Source of the DNA: Nocardia jejuensis NBRC 103114
Lineage (GTDB): Bacteria > Actinomycetota > Actinomycetes > Mycobacteriales > Mycobacteriaceae
Assembly: GCF_001613145.1 (NCBI RefSeq)
Contig: NZ_BDBU01000033.1
Location: forward strand, 1 to 40,302
DNA: 40,302 nt
Direction: 5' to 3'
In this document: positions 33,282 to 40,302 of the stretch, one piece after another
Layout of the letters: the number at the start of each line of letters is the position of its first letter
Position numbering within the stretch: the first letter of the stretch is position 1
Position numbers and translations under genes: made by a program
The notes under the pieces: model-generated
Databases searched by the model: none
What the model saw: only the letters and a program-made list of their open reading frames with translations
What the model was told of the DNA's origin: nothing

Positions 33282-34382
33282 ATGATCGGCCCGCTCGACG
33301 AATACCCCATCCACCAGGCTCCGCTGCCGATGGCCCGGGTCGCCTCCAGCGACCGGAACTTCTACGACCGCAGCTACTTCAACGCCTCGGACCGCGACGG
33401 CGGCACCTTCCTGGTGACCGGGTTCGGCGTCTATCCGAACCTCGGCACCATCGATGCCTTCGCGACCGTGCGGCGCGGGGATCAGCAACGCGCGGTGCGC
33501 TTCTCGGACGCGCTCACCGAGCGCAGCACCGATCCGAAGGTCGGCGGCTACCGACTGGAGATCATCGAGCCGCTGCGCAAGATCCGCGCCATCTGCGAGC
33601 ACGAGGACCTGTCCTTCGACATGACCTGGGAGGGCACCTCGCCCGCCGTGCAGGAACTGCCGCACACCATCATCACCGGACTGAACCGGCCGATCATCGA
33701 CGCGCAGCGCTTCGCGCAGGTGGGCTCCTGGGCGGGAACGCTGAGTGTCGACGGCACCGATCTCACCGTCGATCCGGCGGTGTGGACCGGTACCCGCGAC
33801 CGCTCCTGGGGCATCCGGCCGGTCGGCGAGGCCGAGCAGCCCGGCCGCGCGGCCGACGAACCGTCCGAAGGCTTCTGGTGGCTGTACGTGCCGCTGCGGT
33901 TCGACGAGTTCACCATCGTGGTGATCGTGCAGGAGGAGCCGAACGGCTTCCGCACCCTCAACGACGCCACCCGCATCTGGAACGACGGGCGCGTGGAACA
34001 GCTCGGCTGGCCGCGGGTGAACCTGACCTACAAGTCCGGCACCCGCATTCCGACCGCGTTGCGACTGGATCTCACCACCCCCGACGGCAAGCCGCTCGAG
34101 CTCGAGGTCGAGGCGGGCACCTTCGTGGCGCTGAACGTCGGCTGCGGGTACGGCGGCGATCCGGATTGGCAGCACGGGCAGTGGAAGGGACGCGGCTGGT
34201 CCGAGAGCCGTCTCTACGATCTGACCGATCCCGCGATCGCGGGCCGAATTCCGTTCGGCGTCATCGATCATGTCGGCAAGGCCCGGCTCGGCGATGCCGA
34301 GGGCTGGGGACTGTTCGAGCACGGCAGCCTCGGCCGCCATGATCCGACCGGTTTCGCCGATTGGGGCTCGGTGGCTCCTTAG
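33282..34382 (+). CDS. Lipocalin-like (DUF7064/7065-type) hypothetical protein
   Basis: 366 aa. No signal peptide or transmembrane helix. Beta-rich with Trp/Tyr-rich segments: SYFNASDRDGGTFLVTGFGV, FDMTWEGTSPAVQEL, GTRDRSWGIRPVG and GFWWLYVPLRFDEFTIVVIV. The RDRSWG motif recalls the AttH/CrtC lipocalin-like group (tyrosine- and steroid-linked proteins), but I cannot assign a reaction. Often paired with APH-type phosphotransferases in Mycobacteriales, as here. ATG 33282 has GAGG 6 nt upstream; the preceding stop is 9 bp away. Confidence 0.8.
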   Translation: MIGPLDEYPIHQAPLPMARVASSDRNFYDRSYFNASDRDGGTFLVTGFGVYPNLGTIDAFATVRRGDQQRAVRFSDALTERSTDPKVGGYRLEIIEPLRKIRAICEHEDLSFDMTWEGTSPAVQELPHTIITGLNRPIIDAQRFAQVGSWAGTLSVDGTDLTVDPAVWTGTRDRSWGIRPVGEAEQPGRAADEPSEGFWWLYVPLRFDEFTIVVIVQEEPNGFRTLNDATRIWNDGRVEQLGWPRVNLTYKSGTRIPTALRLDLTTPDGKPLELEVEAGTFVALNVGCGYGGDPDWQHGQWKGRGWSESRLYDLTDPAIAGRIPFGVIDHVGKARLGDAEGWGLFEHGSLGRHDPTGFADWGSVAP

Positions 34383-34443
34383 TCCGGTCCCGGACACGCC
34401 TTCCCCGAACAGCGAATCACCCTCTCCCGCGAGGAGATTCGCC

Positions 34444-34490
34444 GGCCGCCGTATCTGCCGATCCCCAACCATGAGGCAGGTGCGGCGGCC
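34444..34490. terminator. Nested hairpin between convergent genes
   Basis: GGCCGCCG (34444-34451) pairs with CGGCGGCC (34483-34490); inside, CTGCC (34455-34459) pairs with GGCAG (34475-34479). It lies between the lipocalin-like stop (34382) and the TfoX stop (34550). An 8-G run and three loose copies of a GATxxCGTGC unit follow at 34491-34550. Confidence 0.65.
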
Positions 34491-34549
34491 GATTTCGTGC
34501 GGGGGGGGCGATGTCGTGCGGGGCGGTTTCGGGTGGGCCGATGCCGTGC

Positions 34550-34870
34550 TCAGGCCGGTGCGGCCAGATTGCCCAGCGCGACATCGGCGAATCGCGGCCA
34601 CTCGTGCGCGTGCGCGTGCGGGATCGCCACCCAGTCCTTGAAGGGCCGTCCGCCGCCGGAGGGATCGAACAGCACCGCCCCGGGCAATGCCAGCGCTTCC
34701 CCGTGTGCGGGAGTGCCGTCGCCGAGCCGGAACGCGATGGAATCGCCCTTGAGACAGGCGAATGCCTTCCCCTGCGCCTTGAGCGCCCGCTTGCCGAACA
34801 TCGCCCCCGCGACCACCCCGCGAGGCGCGAGATCCAGCGCAAATCTCTCGAACAGTTCGTCCGGACCCAT
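34550..34870 (-). CDS. TfoX/Sxy family N-terminal domain protein
   Basis: 106 aa. MGPDELFERFALDLAPRGVV, GAMFGKRALKAQGKAFACL, SIAFRLGD and PFKDWVAIP are typical of the TfoX N-terminal domain family. In gamma-proteobacteria TfoX/Sxy activates competence genes; short actinobacterial members lack the C-terminal domain and have no known role. ATG 34870 has AAAGGAAC upstream. Convergent with the lipocalin-like gene. The open frame extends upstream to 35347, but that stretch overlaps the CbiG-like gene and is not coding by motif. Confidence 0.8.
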   Translation of the reverse strand: MGPDELFERFALDLAPRGVVAGAMFGKRALKAQGKAFACLKGDSIAFRLGDGTPAHGEALALPGAVLFDPSGGGRPFKDWVAIPHAHAHEWPRFADVALGNLAAPA

Positions 34871-35057
34871 CGAGGTTCCTTTCTCCGCTGATCGCTTCCA
34901 CTCGAAACTATTCCTCACCCCCGAGCCGCCGATCAAGATCGAGCGAAATCCACCGTGCGAATGCACGACGACTCCCGCGCTCCCCCCTTCTCTTTCACCG
35001 TGTGAATGTCCAGTTACCGGGTCCGCAAACCGGGAGCAGACGCGCGACCGGAAGGGT

Positions 35058-35534
35058 TCACTTCTCGATCGTCGCGGCGGCCAGGGTGATCGTCCCGGCC
35101 ACCTGTTTCGGTAGTGCGAGTCGATCGGTTCCGGCGGCGAGCAGCGCGGCGGCCTCGGCCACGCTGGGCGTGCCGAGAGCGGCGGCCGTGCGCTCGGAGG
35201 GATTCGGCACGGGCACCCCGGAAAGTTGGTCCGGGGCGAAGAAAACGATCGGCACTCCGAGTTGTGCGGCCGCCGCGCGCAGTCCCGGTTCTCCCGCGCG
35301 GCGATCCACGGTGGCGAGACAGCCGACGGCACTCGCGCCCAGGGCATCTCGCACGGCGGCCAGGATCGCGGATGCCGCAGTTCCCGGCCGCATCCCTATC
35401 CCGACTGCCAGAAACGCCTCGGGGTTCGGGTGCGTCGCGCGGTGCGAGGTGGCGGGGGCATCGCTGTCAGCAGGTGTGCGGCTCGCGGGGTCACGCCCGG
35501 AGTCCGCGATCGGAGAGTGGGGGCTCACCGGCAT
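35058..35534 (-). CDS. Cobalamin biosynthesis protein, CbiG C-terminal / CobE-type domain
   Basis: 158 aa. AVGIGMRPGTAASAILAAVR, GCLATVDRRAGEPGLRAAAA, FFAPDQLSGVPVPNPSERTA and SVAEAAALLAAG match the CbiG C-terminal/CobE domain (ring A opening, C20 removal region of corrin synthesis). The CbiG N-terminal and middle domains are absent, as in stand-alone CobE. The first 40 residues are polar and Pro/Ser/Asp-rich with no homology, and may not be translated; starts downstream (before FLAVGIG) are possible. It lies 211 bp downstream of cobB on the same strand, inside a cob locus. Confidence 0.8.
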   Translation of the reverse strand: MPVSPHSPIADSGRDPASRTPADSDAPATSHRATHPNPEAFLAVGIGMRPGTAASAILAAVRDALGASAVGCLATVDRRAGEPGLRAAAAQLGVPIVFFAPDQLSGVPVPNPSERTAAALGTPSVAEAAALLAAGTDRLALPKQVAGTITLAAATIEK

Positions 35535-35565
35535 CTCGGGCCGGAGTGCCGGAGTCCGCGATCGG
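35497..35565. repeat. 17-bp exact direct repeat near the CbiG-like gene start
   Basis: CCGGAGTCCGCGATCGG occurs at 35497-35513 and 35549-35565, 52 bp apart. One copy is inside the CbiG-like N-terminal tail and the other in the upstream gap. Because 52 is not a multiple of three, they cannot be in the same frame. Confidence 0.7.
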
Positions 35566-35745
35566 CGGCTCGCATAGGGCTGCGGGGTGGGCGGGGTGGG
35601 TGGTCGAGGACTGCGCGGCGGCCCGCGCCGGAACAGCGGATGAGCGACTCGCCGCCCGGCACCTGGCGCCGGAGCGCGGGAGCAGGGTGGTCAGCGGCCG
35701 GCACCTCACGTGGGTGGCGGGATGGGCGATCGCGCACCTCGCACC

Positions 35746-37302
35746 TCACGCCGTGGTGACGGCGTGGGTGGAGGCCGCCGCGTGCACGAAACGGGCTATG
35801 GCGGTGGGGTTTCCGGCGGGGTGGGTGTGCAGGTAGGAAGCGTGCACCGTGCCGTGTACCGCGCCTTCTCGCACGGTGTCGCCGGAGGGAGCGCGCCAGG
35901 CCCAGGACGGCGGCGCCGAGGCGAGTGCGGCGAGGCGAGTGCGGTGGAACTCGTGACCGCGGACTCGCTCACCCGCCCGCCAGAGCGGAGAGTCGGTGAG
36001 GGCGACGGCATCTCGGTAGCCCAGGGTGAGGCGGGGGCCGAATTCGGCATCGGCGTCGATCACTCCGGCCATGCGATGGCCGTCGAGGGAGCGAGCCAGG
36101 TAGAGCAGGCCCGCGCATTCGGCGTGGATCGGTAGACCGCGGGCCGCCCCGTCTGCGATGGCGCTCAGCAGCGGAGTGTTGGCGGCCAGCTGGGCGGCGT
36201 GTTCCTCGGGGAAGCCGCCGGGAATCACCAGACCTGCTGTGCCGGTGGGGAGTTCGTCCCGCAGGGGGTCGAACACCACGACCCTCGCACCGGCGGCGGC
36301 CAGGAGTTCGCGATGTTCGGCGTAGCCGAAGGTGAACGCCGCGCCGCCCGCGATGGCGATCACGGGACCGTCCTCGTCAGCTCCGTAGGCGGAATCTGTT
36401 GCGGCACTGCGCGATCCGGTCGGCAGCGCGGACACACCGGCGTGAACGGAACCCCGGAGCGTTGCGGCAGAATCGGCTCGAGCGCCACCGGAATACCGGC
36501 CGGCCCCGCTCGACACGGGCAGACCCGCACGCTCGAGTGCCGCGGCGATTTCCTCGACGGGGTCCCAACTCGGACCCGAGACCCGGGATGCGGCCAGGGC
36601 CGCGATCGCGGTGAGGTCCACGTGGGCGGCGACCAGGTCGGTCATGGCCTCGACGGCGGCGTGGGCGGCGGAGCCGTGTTCCACGGCGGGGATGAGGCCG
36701 AGATGCCGTGAGGGGACTTCCAATTCGGCCAGCCGGGGCAGTGCGCCCAGGACCGGGAGGCCGACGCGGGTGCAGGCGGCGCGCAGGACCTGTTCGTGGC
36801 GTTCGCTGCCGACGCGGTTGAGAATCACTCCGCCCAAACGGATTCCGGTGTCGTAGGTGGCGAAACCGTGCAGCAGGGCGGCGAGGCTCTGGCTGTGGCC
36901 GCGGGCGTCGACCACGAGAACCACCGGGGCGCCGAGCATTGCGGCGATCTGGGCGGTGGAGCCCTCGGCGATCGGGGTGCTCTGGTTGTCGTCGATGCGG
37001 CCGTCGAACAGACCCATCACGCCCTCGACCACGGCCAGGTCGCAGCCCCGGGAGCCGTGCCGGTACAGGGGCACGACGCGGTCCGCGCCGACCAGGACCG
37101 GATCGAGATTGCGGCCCGGGCGGCCCGCGGCCAAGCCGTGGTAGCCGGGGTCGATGTAGTCGGGGCCGACCTTGAAGGGCGCGACCCGGTGACCCGCGCG
37201 GCGCAGCGCGCCGATCAAGCCGGTCGCCACGGTGGTCTTGCCGCTGCCCGAGGCGGGCGCGGCGATCACGACGGCGGGCACGCCGGCGCCGGGACTCACC
37301 AT
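35746..37302 (-). CDS. cobB: Cobyrinate / hydrogenobyrinate a,c-diamide synthase
   Basis: 518 aa. N-terminal ATPase: AVVIAAPASGSGKTTVATGL (P-loop), KVGPDYIDPGYHGLAAGR, VVEGVMGLFDG. C-terminal glutamine amidotransferase-like domain: VIPGGFPEEHAAQLAAN and IHAECAGLLYLARSLDG, where Cys is the nucleophile, and GHEFHRTRLA with the His. It amidates the a and c carboxylates of the corrin ring using glutamine and ATP. It is about 60 residues longer than M. tuberculosis CobB as I remember it, because of a low-complexity Gly/Ser/Ala segment joining the two domains. ATG 37302 overlaps the cobO stop; GTG 37299 is the alternative. Confidence 0.96.
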   Translation of the reverse strand: MVSPGAGVPAVVIAAPASGSGKTTVATGLIGALRRAGHRVAPFKVGPDYIDPGYHGLAAGRPGRNLDPVLVGADRVVPLYRHGSRGCDLAVVEGVMGLFDGRIDDNQSTPIAEGSTAQIAAMLGAPVVLVVDARGHSQSLAALLHGFATYDTGIRLGGVILNRVGSERHEQVLRAACTRVGLPVLGALPRLAELEVPSRHLGLIPAVEHGSAAHAAVEAMTDLVAAHVDLTAIAALAASRVSGPSWDPVEEIAAALERAGLPVSSGAGRYSGGARADSAATLRGSVHAGVSALPTGSRSAATDSAYGADEDGPVIAIAGGAAFTFGYAEHRELLAAAGARVVVFDPLRDELPTGTAGLVIPGGFPEEHAAQLAANTPLLSAIADGAARGLPIHAECAGLLYLARSLDGHRMAGVIDADAEFGPRLTLGYRDAVALTDSPLWRAGERVRGHEFHRTRLAALASAPPSWAWRAPSGDTVREGAVHGTVHASYLHTHPAGNPTAIARFVHAAASTHAVTTA

Positions 37303-37916
37303 TCGATGCCGCGCTGGCCCTTGCGGCCCGCGTCCATGGGGTGCTTGATCTTGGTCATCTCGGTGACCAGGTCGGCGACCTCGAGCAGCGCCTGCGGGGC
37401 GTCGCGGCCGGTGATGACGACGTGCTGATTGCCCGGGCGATCGCGCAGGGTCCGCACCACCTCGTCCACGTCGACCCAGCCCCACTTGAGGGGATAGGTG
37501 AATTCGTCCAGGACGTAGAAGCGGTGTTCCTCGGCGTTCAGGCGGCGGGCGATCTCGCGCCAGCCCGCGAGCGCGTCCGCCGCGTGGTCCTCGTCGCTGC
37601 CCGCTTTACGGGTCCAGGACCAGCCCTCGCCCATCTTGTGCCATTCCACCGCGCCGCCCGCGCCGGTCTCCTCGTGCAGCGTGCCGAGGGTGCGGAAGGC
37701 GGCCTCCTCGCCGACCTTCCATTTCGCGCTCTTCACGAACTGGAAGACGGCCACGTCGAAGCCCTGATTCCAGGCGCGCAGCGCCATCCCGAACGCGGCG
37801 GTGGACTTGCCCTTGCCCGGACCGGTATGCACGGCCAGCACCGGCTGGTTGCGACGCTGCCGCGTCGTCAGCCCGTCCTGCGGAATGCTGTCCGGCAGTG
37901 GCACGCCCTTGGGCAT
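37296..37916 (-). CDS. cobO: Cob(I)yrinic acid a,c-diamide adenosyltransferase
   Basis: 206 aa. AVHTGPGKGKSTAAFGMALR is the P-loop, FQFVKSAKWKVGEEAAFRTL, FYVLDEFTYPLKWGWVDVDE and MTKIKHPMDAGRKGQRGIEW are CobO/BtuR hallmarks and nearly match the M. tuberculosis protein. It transfers the 5'-deoxyadenosyl group of ATP to reduced corrinoid cobalt. ATG 37916 is supported by GGGAG upstream and by the family N-terminus MPKGVPLPDS. Its last bases overlap the cobB start. I looked for a B12 riboswitch in the 166-bp leader and saw none. Confidence 0.97.
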   Translation of the reverse strand: MPKGVPLPDSIPQDGLTTRQRRNQPVLAVHTGPGKGKSTAAFGMALRAWNQGFDVAVFQFVKSAKWKVGEEAAFRTLGTLHEETGAGGAVEWHKMGEGWSWTRKAGSDEDHAADALAGWREIARRLNAEEHRFYVLDEFTYPLKWGWVDVDEVVRTLRDRPGNQHVVITGRDAPQALLEVADLVTEMTKIKHPMDAGRKGQRGIEW

Positions 37917-38082
37917 CGTTCGCGCTCCCTTCGTTGCCGCGCACTGGCGCGGCCGCTCAGGGAAGTACGTTGCCATATGGGCGTGATGCGGCCACTCCCG
38001 GCCCAACGCTCCACCGCGGGCATCCGAACGACGGGAAACCACCCGCGGTCAGCGCTCGATGACGCCGCAGGCAGCCAGAACC

Positions 38083-40239
38083 TCACGCGGCGCGCGCACC
38101 CCGGACCACTCCGGCGACGACATCGCCGGTGAGTTCGCCTAGTTGCAGGTAGCCGGCGCGCATTTCGAGGGCCAGATCGCGGGCGAGGCCGAGGCGGATC
38201 ATGCCGCGTTCGCAGTCGACGACCATGGCGGTGACGGAGTCTCGGGCCAGCAGGCGGGCGGCGGCGCGGGCGCGGGGTACGGGGTCGGCGCCGCCGGTGG
38301 CGCGGCCGTCGGTGAGCAGAACCACCAGGGGGCGGCGGTGCGGATCGCGGACGCGTTCGCGGCCGATCACCTCGCGGGCCTTCAGAAGTCCCCGGGCGAG
38401 TGGGGTTTTGCCACCGGTGCGCAGGTCCGCGAGGCGGCGGACGGCGATGTCGACCGAGGAGGTGGGGGGCAGGACCAACTCGGCGTCCTGGCCTCGGACG
38501 GTGATGACGGCGACCTTGTCGCGACGCTGGTAGGCATCGCGCAGCAGGGCGACGATCGCGCCGGTGACCGCGGAGAGCCGGTCGCGCGCGGCCATGGAGC
38601 CGGAGGCGTCCACCACGAAGACGACCAGGTTGCCCTCGCGGCCTTCGCGGTACGCGCCGCGCAGGTCCTCGGCCAGGAATTCGATGGGGCCGGTGGTGCG
38701 GCCGCGCGAATACTGGTGCGGGACAGCGGCGAACAGGGTGCCGAGCAGGTGCAGACCGGTGCCGGTCTCGGTGGTGGCGCGCACGACGCGACCCTGGCGG
38801 GTGCGGGCACGGGAGCGGCGGCCGGGTGCGCCTTCACCGACACCGGGGACCTCCCAGCGCGGGGCCTTGACACTCGATCGGGTGGGGACGCTCACGCCGC
38901 GTTCGCGGCCGGGCTTGTCGCCCTGCGGGTTCGAGTCCTGATCGCTGCCGGGGTTTTTCGAGTCAGAGTTCTTCGAATCGCGGCGCGGGGGGTTCGCGGA
39001 ATCCCGCGGTGAATCCTGTCCGCCTCCCGGCGAATCCGGGCCGTCGTCCGGGGATTGCGGACCCTCGCCGTCCGGATCGCCTTCGGGGCGCGCGCCGGTC
39101 GAATCCTGCTCCGGCCCAGTGGTGTTCGCCCCGTTCTCCGGGTGTGCGCCCGACTCTTCCGCCTGGTGCCGCGGTCCCGCATCGTCCTGCGAGACCGCTT
39201 CACCTTTTCCCAGGTCGTCGGCACCGCCGTCCGCGTCGGCGCGAGCGGCTTCGTCCGAGGCCTGGCGCATGGCCTCGTCGAGTTGGTCCTCGCTGATCCC
39301 CGGTTCGTCGAACGGATCGCGCCGACGCCGGTGCGGCAGTGCGAGTTCCGCGGCGATCCGCACGTCGTCCTCGGTCACGACCTCGCTGCCGCGCCAGGCG
39401 GCGTGTGCGGTCGCGGTGCGCGCCACGACCAGGTCCGCGCGCATGCCGTCCACGTCGAAGGCCGCACAGAGCGCGGCGATCCGGCGCAGTTCGACATTGT
39501 CGAGGGCGACCTCGGGCAGGCGATCGCGGGCGGTGAGGATGCGCTCGGCGATCTCACGGTCAGCGCCCGTGTACGCGGCGGCGAAGCCGTTCGGGTCCGC
39601 CTCGTAGTCGAGCCGCCTGCGCACGACGGCCATGCGCACGTCCACCTCACGCGAGGCGACCACGTCGACGGTGAGCCCGAAGCGGTCCAGCAGCTGCGGG
39701 CGCAGCTCCCCCTCCTCAGGGTTCATGGTGCCCACGAGCACGAAACGTGCCGGGTGCGAATGGGATACGCCGTCGCGCTCGATGTGCACGCGTCCCATGG
39801 CGGCGGCATCGAGCAGCACATCCACCAGATGGTCGTGCAGCAGGTTCACCTCGTCGACGTACAGCACGCCGTGATGCGCCGCGGCCAGCAGACCGGGCTT
39901 GAACGCCTGTTCCCCGTCGCGCAGCACGCGTTCCAGGTCCAGGGAGCCGACGACCCGGTCCTCGGTCGCCCCGACCGGCAGTTCCACCAGCCGCGCGGGC
40001 CGCGCCCCGCTCTCGTCCACGACGGGCGGCAGCAACTGCGCGAGCGCGCGCACCACCGTCGACTTGGCGGTCCCCTTCTCACCGCGCACCAGTACGCCAC
40101 CGATTCCGGGGTGCACCGCGCACAGGATCAACGCCAGCTGCAACCGCTCCTGGCCGACCACGGCGGAGAACGGAAACCCGGCTTCGTCACCGGATGTCGC
40201 ACGGACGGATTCGGAGTAAGCAACAAGGGAACCGGACAC
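38083..40239 (-). CDS. Fused ChlI/ChlD-type magnesium/cobalt chelatase AAA-VWA subunit
   Basis: 718 aa. AAA+ domain: VGQERLQLALILCAVHPGIG, Walker A GEKGTAKST at residues 53-61, VLYVDEVNLLHDHLVDVLLD (Walker B) and the H2 insert typical of MoxR/ChlI. A Pro/Asp/Gly-rich linker (about residues 320-450) carries many PDGEGPQSPDD-like stretches. The C-terminal VWA domain has the MIDAS motif VFVVDASGSMAARD, then GGKTPLARGL and VVLLTDGRATGG. It is the Rv2850c-type subunit, probably motor and clamp for CobN in cobalt insertion. Start GTG 40239 is 6 nt after TACAGT (leaderless). The next gene upstream is outside the window. Confidence 0.93.
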   Translation of the reverse strand: MSGSLVAYSESVRATSGDEAGFPFSAVVGQERLQLALILCAVHPGIGGVLVRGEKGTAKSTVVRALAQLLPPVVDESGARPARLVELPVGATEDRVVGSLDLERVLRDGEQAFKPGLLAAAHHGVLYVDEVNLLHDHLVDVLLDAAAMGRVHIERDGVSHSHPARFVLVGTMNPEEGELRPQLLDRFGLTVDVVASREVDVRMAVVRRRLDYEADPNGFAAAYTGADREIAERILTARDRLPEVALDNVELRRIAALCAAFDVDGMRADLVVARTATAHAAWRGSEVVTEDDVRIAAELALPHRRRRDPFDEPGISEDQLDEAMRQASDEAARADADGGADDLGKGEAVSQDDAGPRHQAEESGAHPENGANTTGPEQDSTGARPEGDPDGEGPQSPDDGPDSPGGGQDSPRDSANPPRRDSKNSDSKNPGSDQDSNPQGDKPGRERGVSVPTRSSVKAPRWEVPGVGEGAPGRRSRARTRQGRVVRATTETGTGLHLLGTLFAAVPHQYSRGRTTGPIEFLAEDLRGAYREGREGNLVVFVVDASGSMAARDRLSAVTGAIVALLRDAYQRRDKVAVITVRGQDAELVLPPTSSVDIAVRRLADLRTGGKTPLARGLLKAREVIGRERVRDPHRRPLVVLLTDGRATGGADPVPRARAAARLLARDSVTAMVVDCERGMIRLGLARDLALEMRAGYLQLGELTGDVVAGVVRGARAA

Positions 40240-40245
40240 GCCCCA

Positions 40246-40251
40246 ACTGTA
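40246..40251 (-). promoter_or_regulatory. -10 hexamer TACAGT of the chelatase gene
   Basis: On the minus strand TACAGT, TGGGGC, then GTG: exact 6-nt leaderless spacing. It fixes the start eight codons shorter than the longest frame. Confidence 0.6.
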
Positions 40252-40302
40252 TGCGCGCACTCCGGGACAGCGACCATCGGCCTACCCGGGAAAACAGCGC
40301 GG

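Noticed and set aside
37917..38082. B12 riboswitch before cobO
   Set aside because: The conserved B12-box pattern and the required stem layout are not visible in this 166-bp leader.

Overview
The window is high-GC chromosomal DNA from a mycolic-acid actinomycete (order Mycobacteriales), most likely Nocardia. From memory, the backbone order infB, ylxR, nusA, rimP, a Rv2843-like gene, a Rv2844-like ferritin-fold gene, proS, an efpA-type exporter, cysG/cobA, cobB, cobO and a fused Mg-chelatase gene is the Mycobacterium tuberculosis order Rv2839c to Rv2850c. No rRNA, tRNA, CRISPR array, prophage or transposase was seen.

Layout. 1-2476 is the infB-ylxR-nusA-rimP operon (minus strand), read divergently from a lipoprotein / DUF4439 pair (2802-3736). 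4044-5483 encodes an unusual membrane-anchored protein that joins a cytoplasmic dimerization domain to an extracellular binding-protein-like domain. proS (minus) and yaaA (plus) follow. 8.3-26 kb is an accessory block. It holds an AhpD-like protein, a DapB-like oxidoreductase with a KstR2-type operator, Spo0M, an NTF2-like protein, an F420/NADP reductase-like protein, a yeast-type cytosine deaminase, a SCO6745-family protein and a DUF222/HNH endonuclease gene. Behind the HNH gene lie about 775 bp of non-coding, hairpin-rich, internally repeated sequence. Next come a PucR-controlled amine or omega-amino-acid catabolic cluster (PucR, MmsA-type dehydrogenase, class III aminotransferase, micro-membrane protein, DAO-type flavoprotein), a MarR/hydrolase divergent pair with a clear operator, an HD phosphohydrolase and an SMP-30-like protein.

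26-28.9 kb returns to the backbone (EfpA-like exporter, CysG/CobA). 29-34.9 kb is a second accessory block: F420-type PPOX protein, secreted alpha/beta hydrolase, DoxX-like membrane protein, a phosphotransferase plus lipocalin-like pair under a KstR-type site, and TfoX. 35-40.2 kb is cobalamin synthesis (CbiG C-terminal domain, CobB, CobO, AAA-VWA chelatase).

Working together. CysG/CobA supplies precorrin-2; CobB, the CbiG-like protein and CobO act later in corrin synthesis, and the chelatase subunit probably powers metal insertion. The 16-22.7 kb cluster looks like a transamination / semialdehyde oxidation route with its own regulator. Many genes here have a TAnnnT hexamer ending exactly 6 nt before the start codon, which suggests widespread leaderless transcription. 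The most unusual stretches are the structured region next to the HNH gene and the two candidate steroid-regulator operators.
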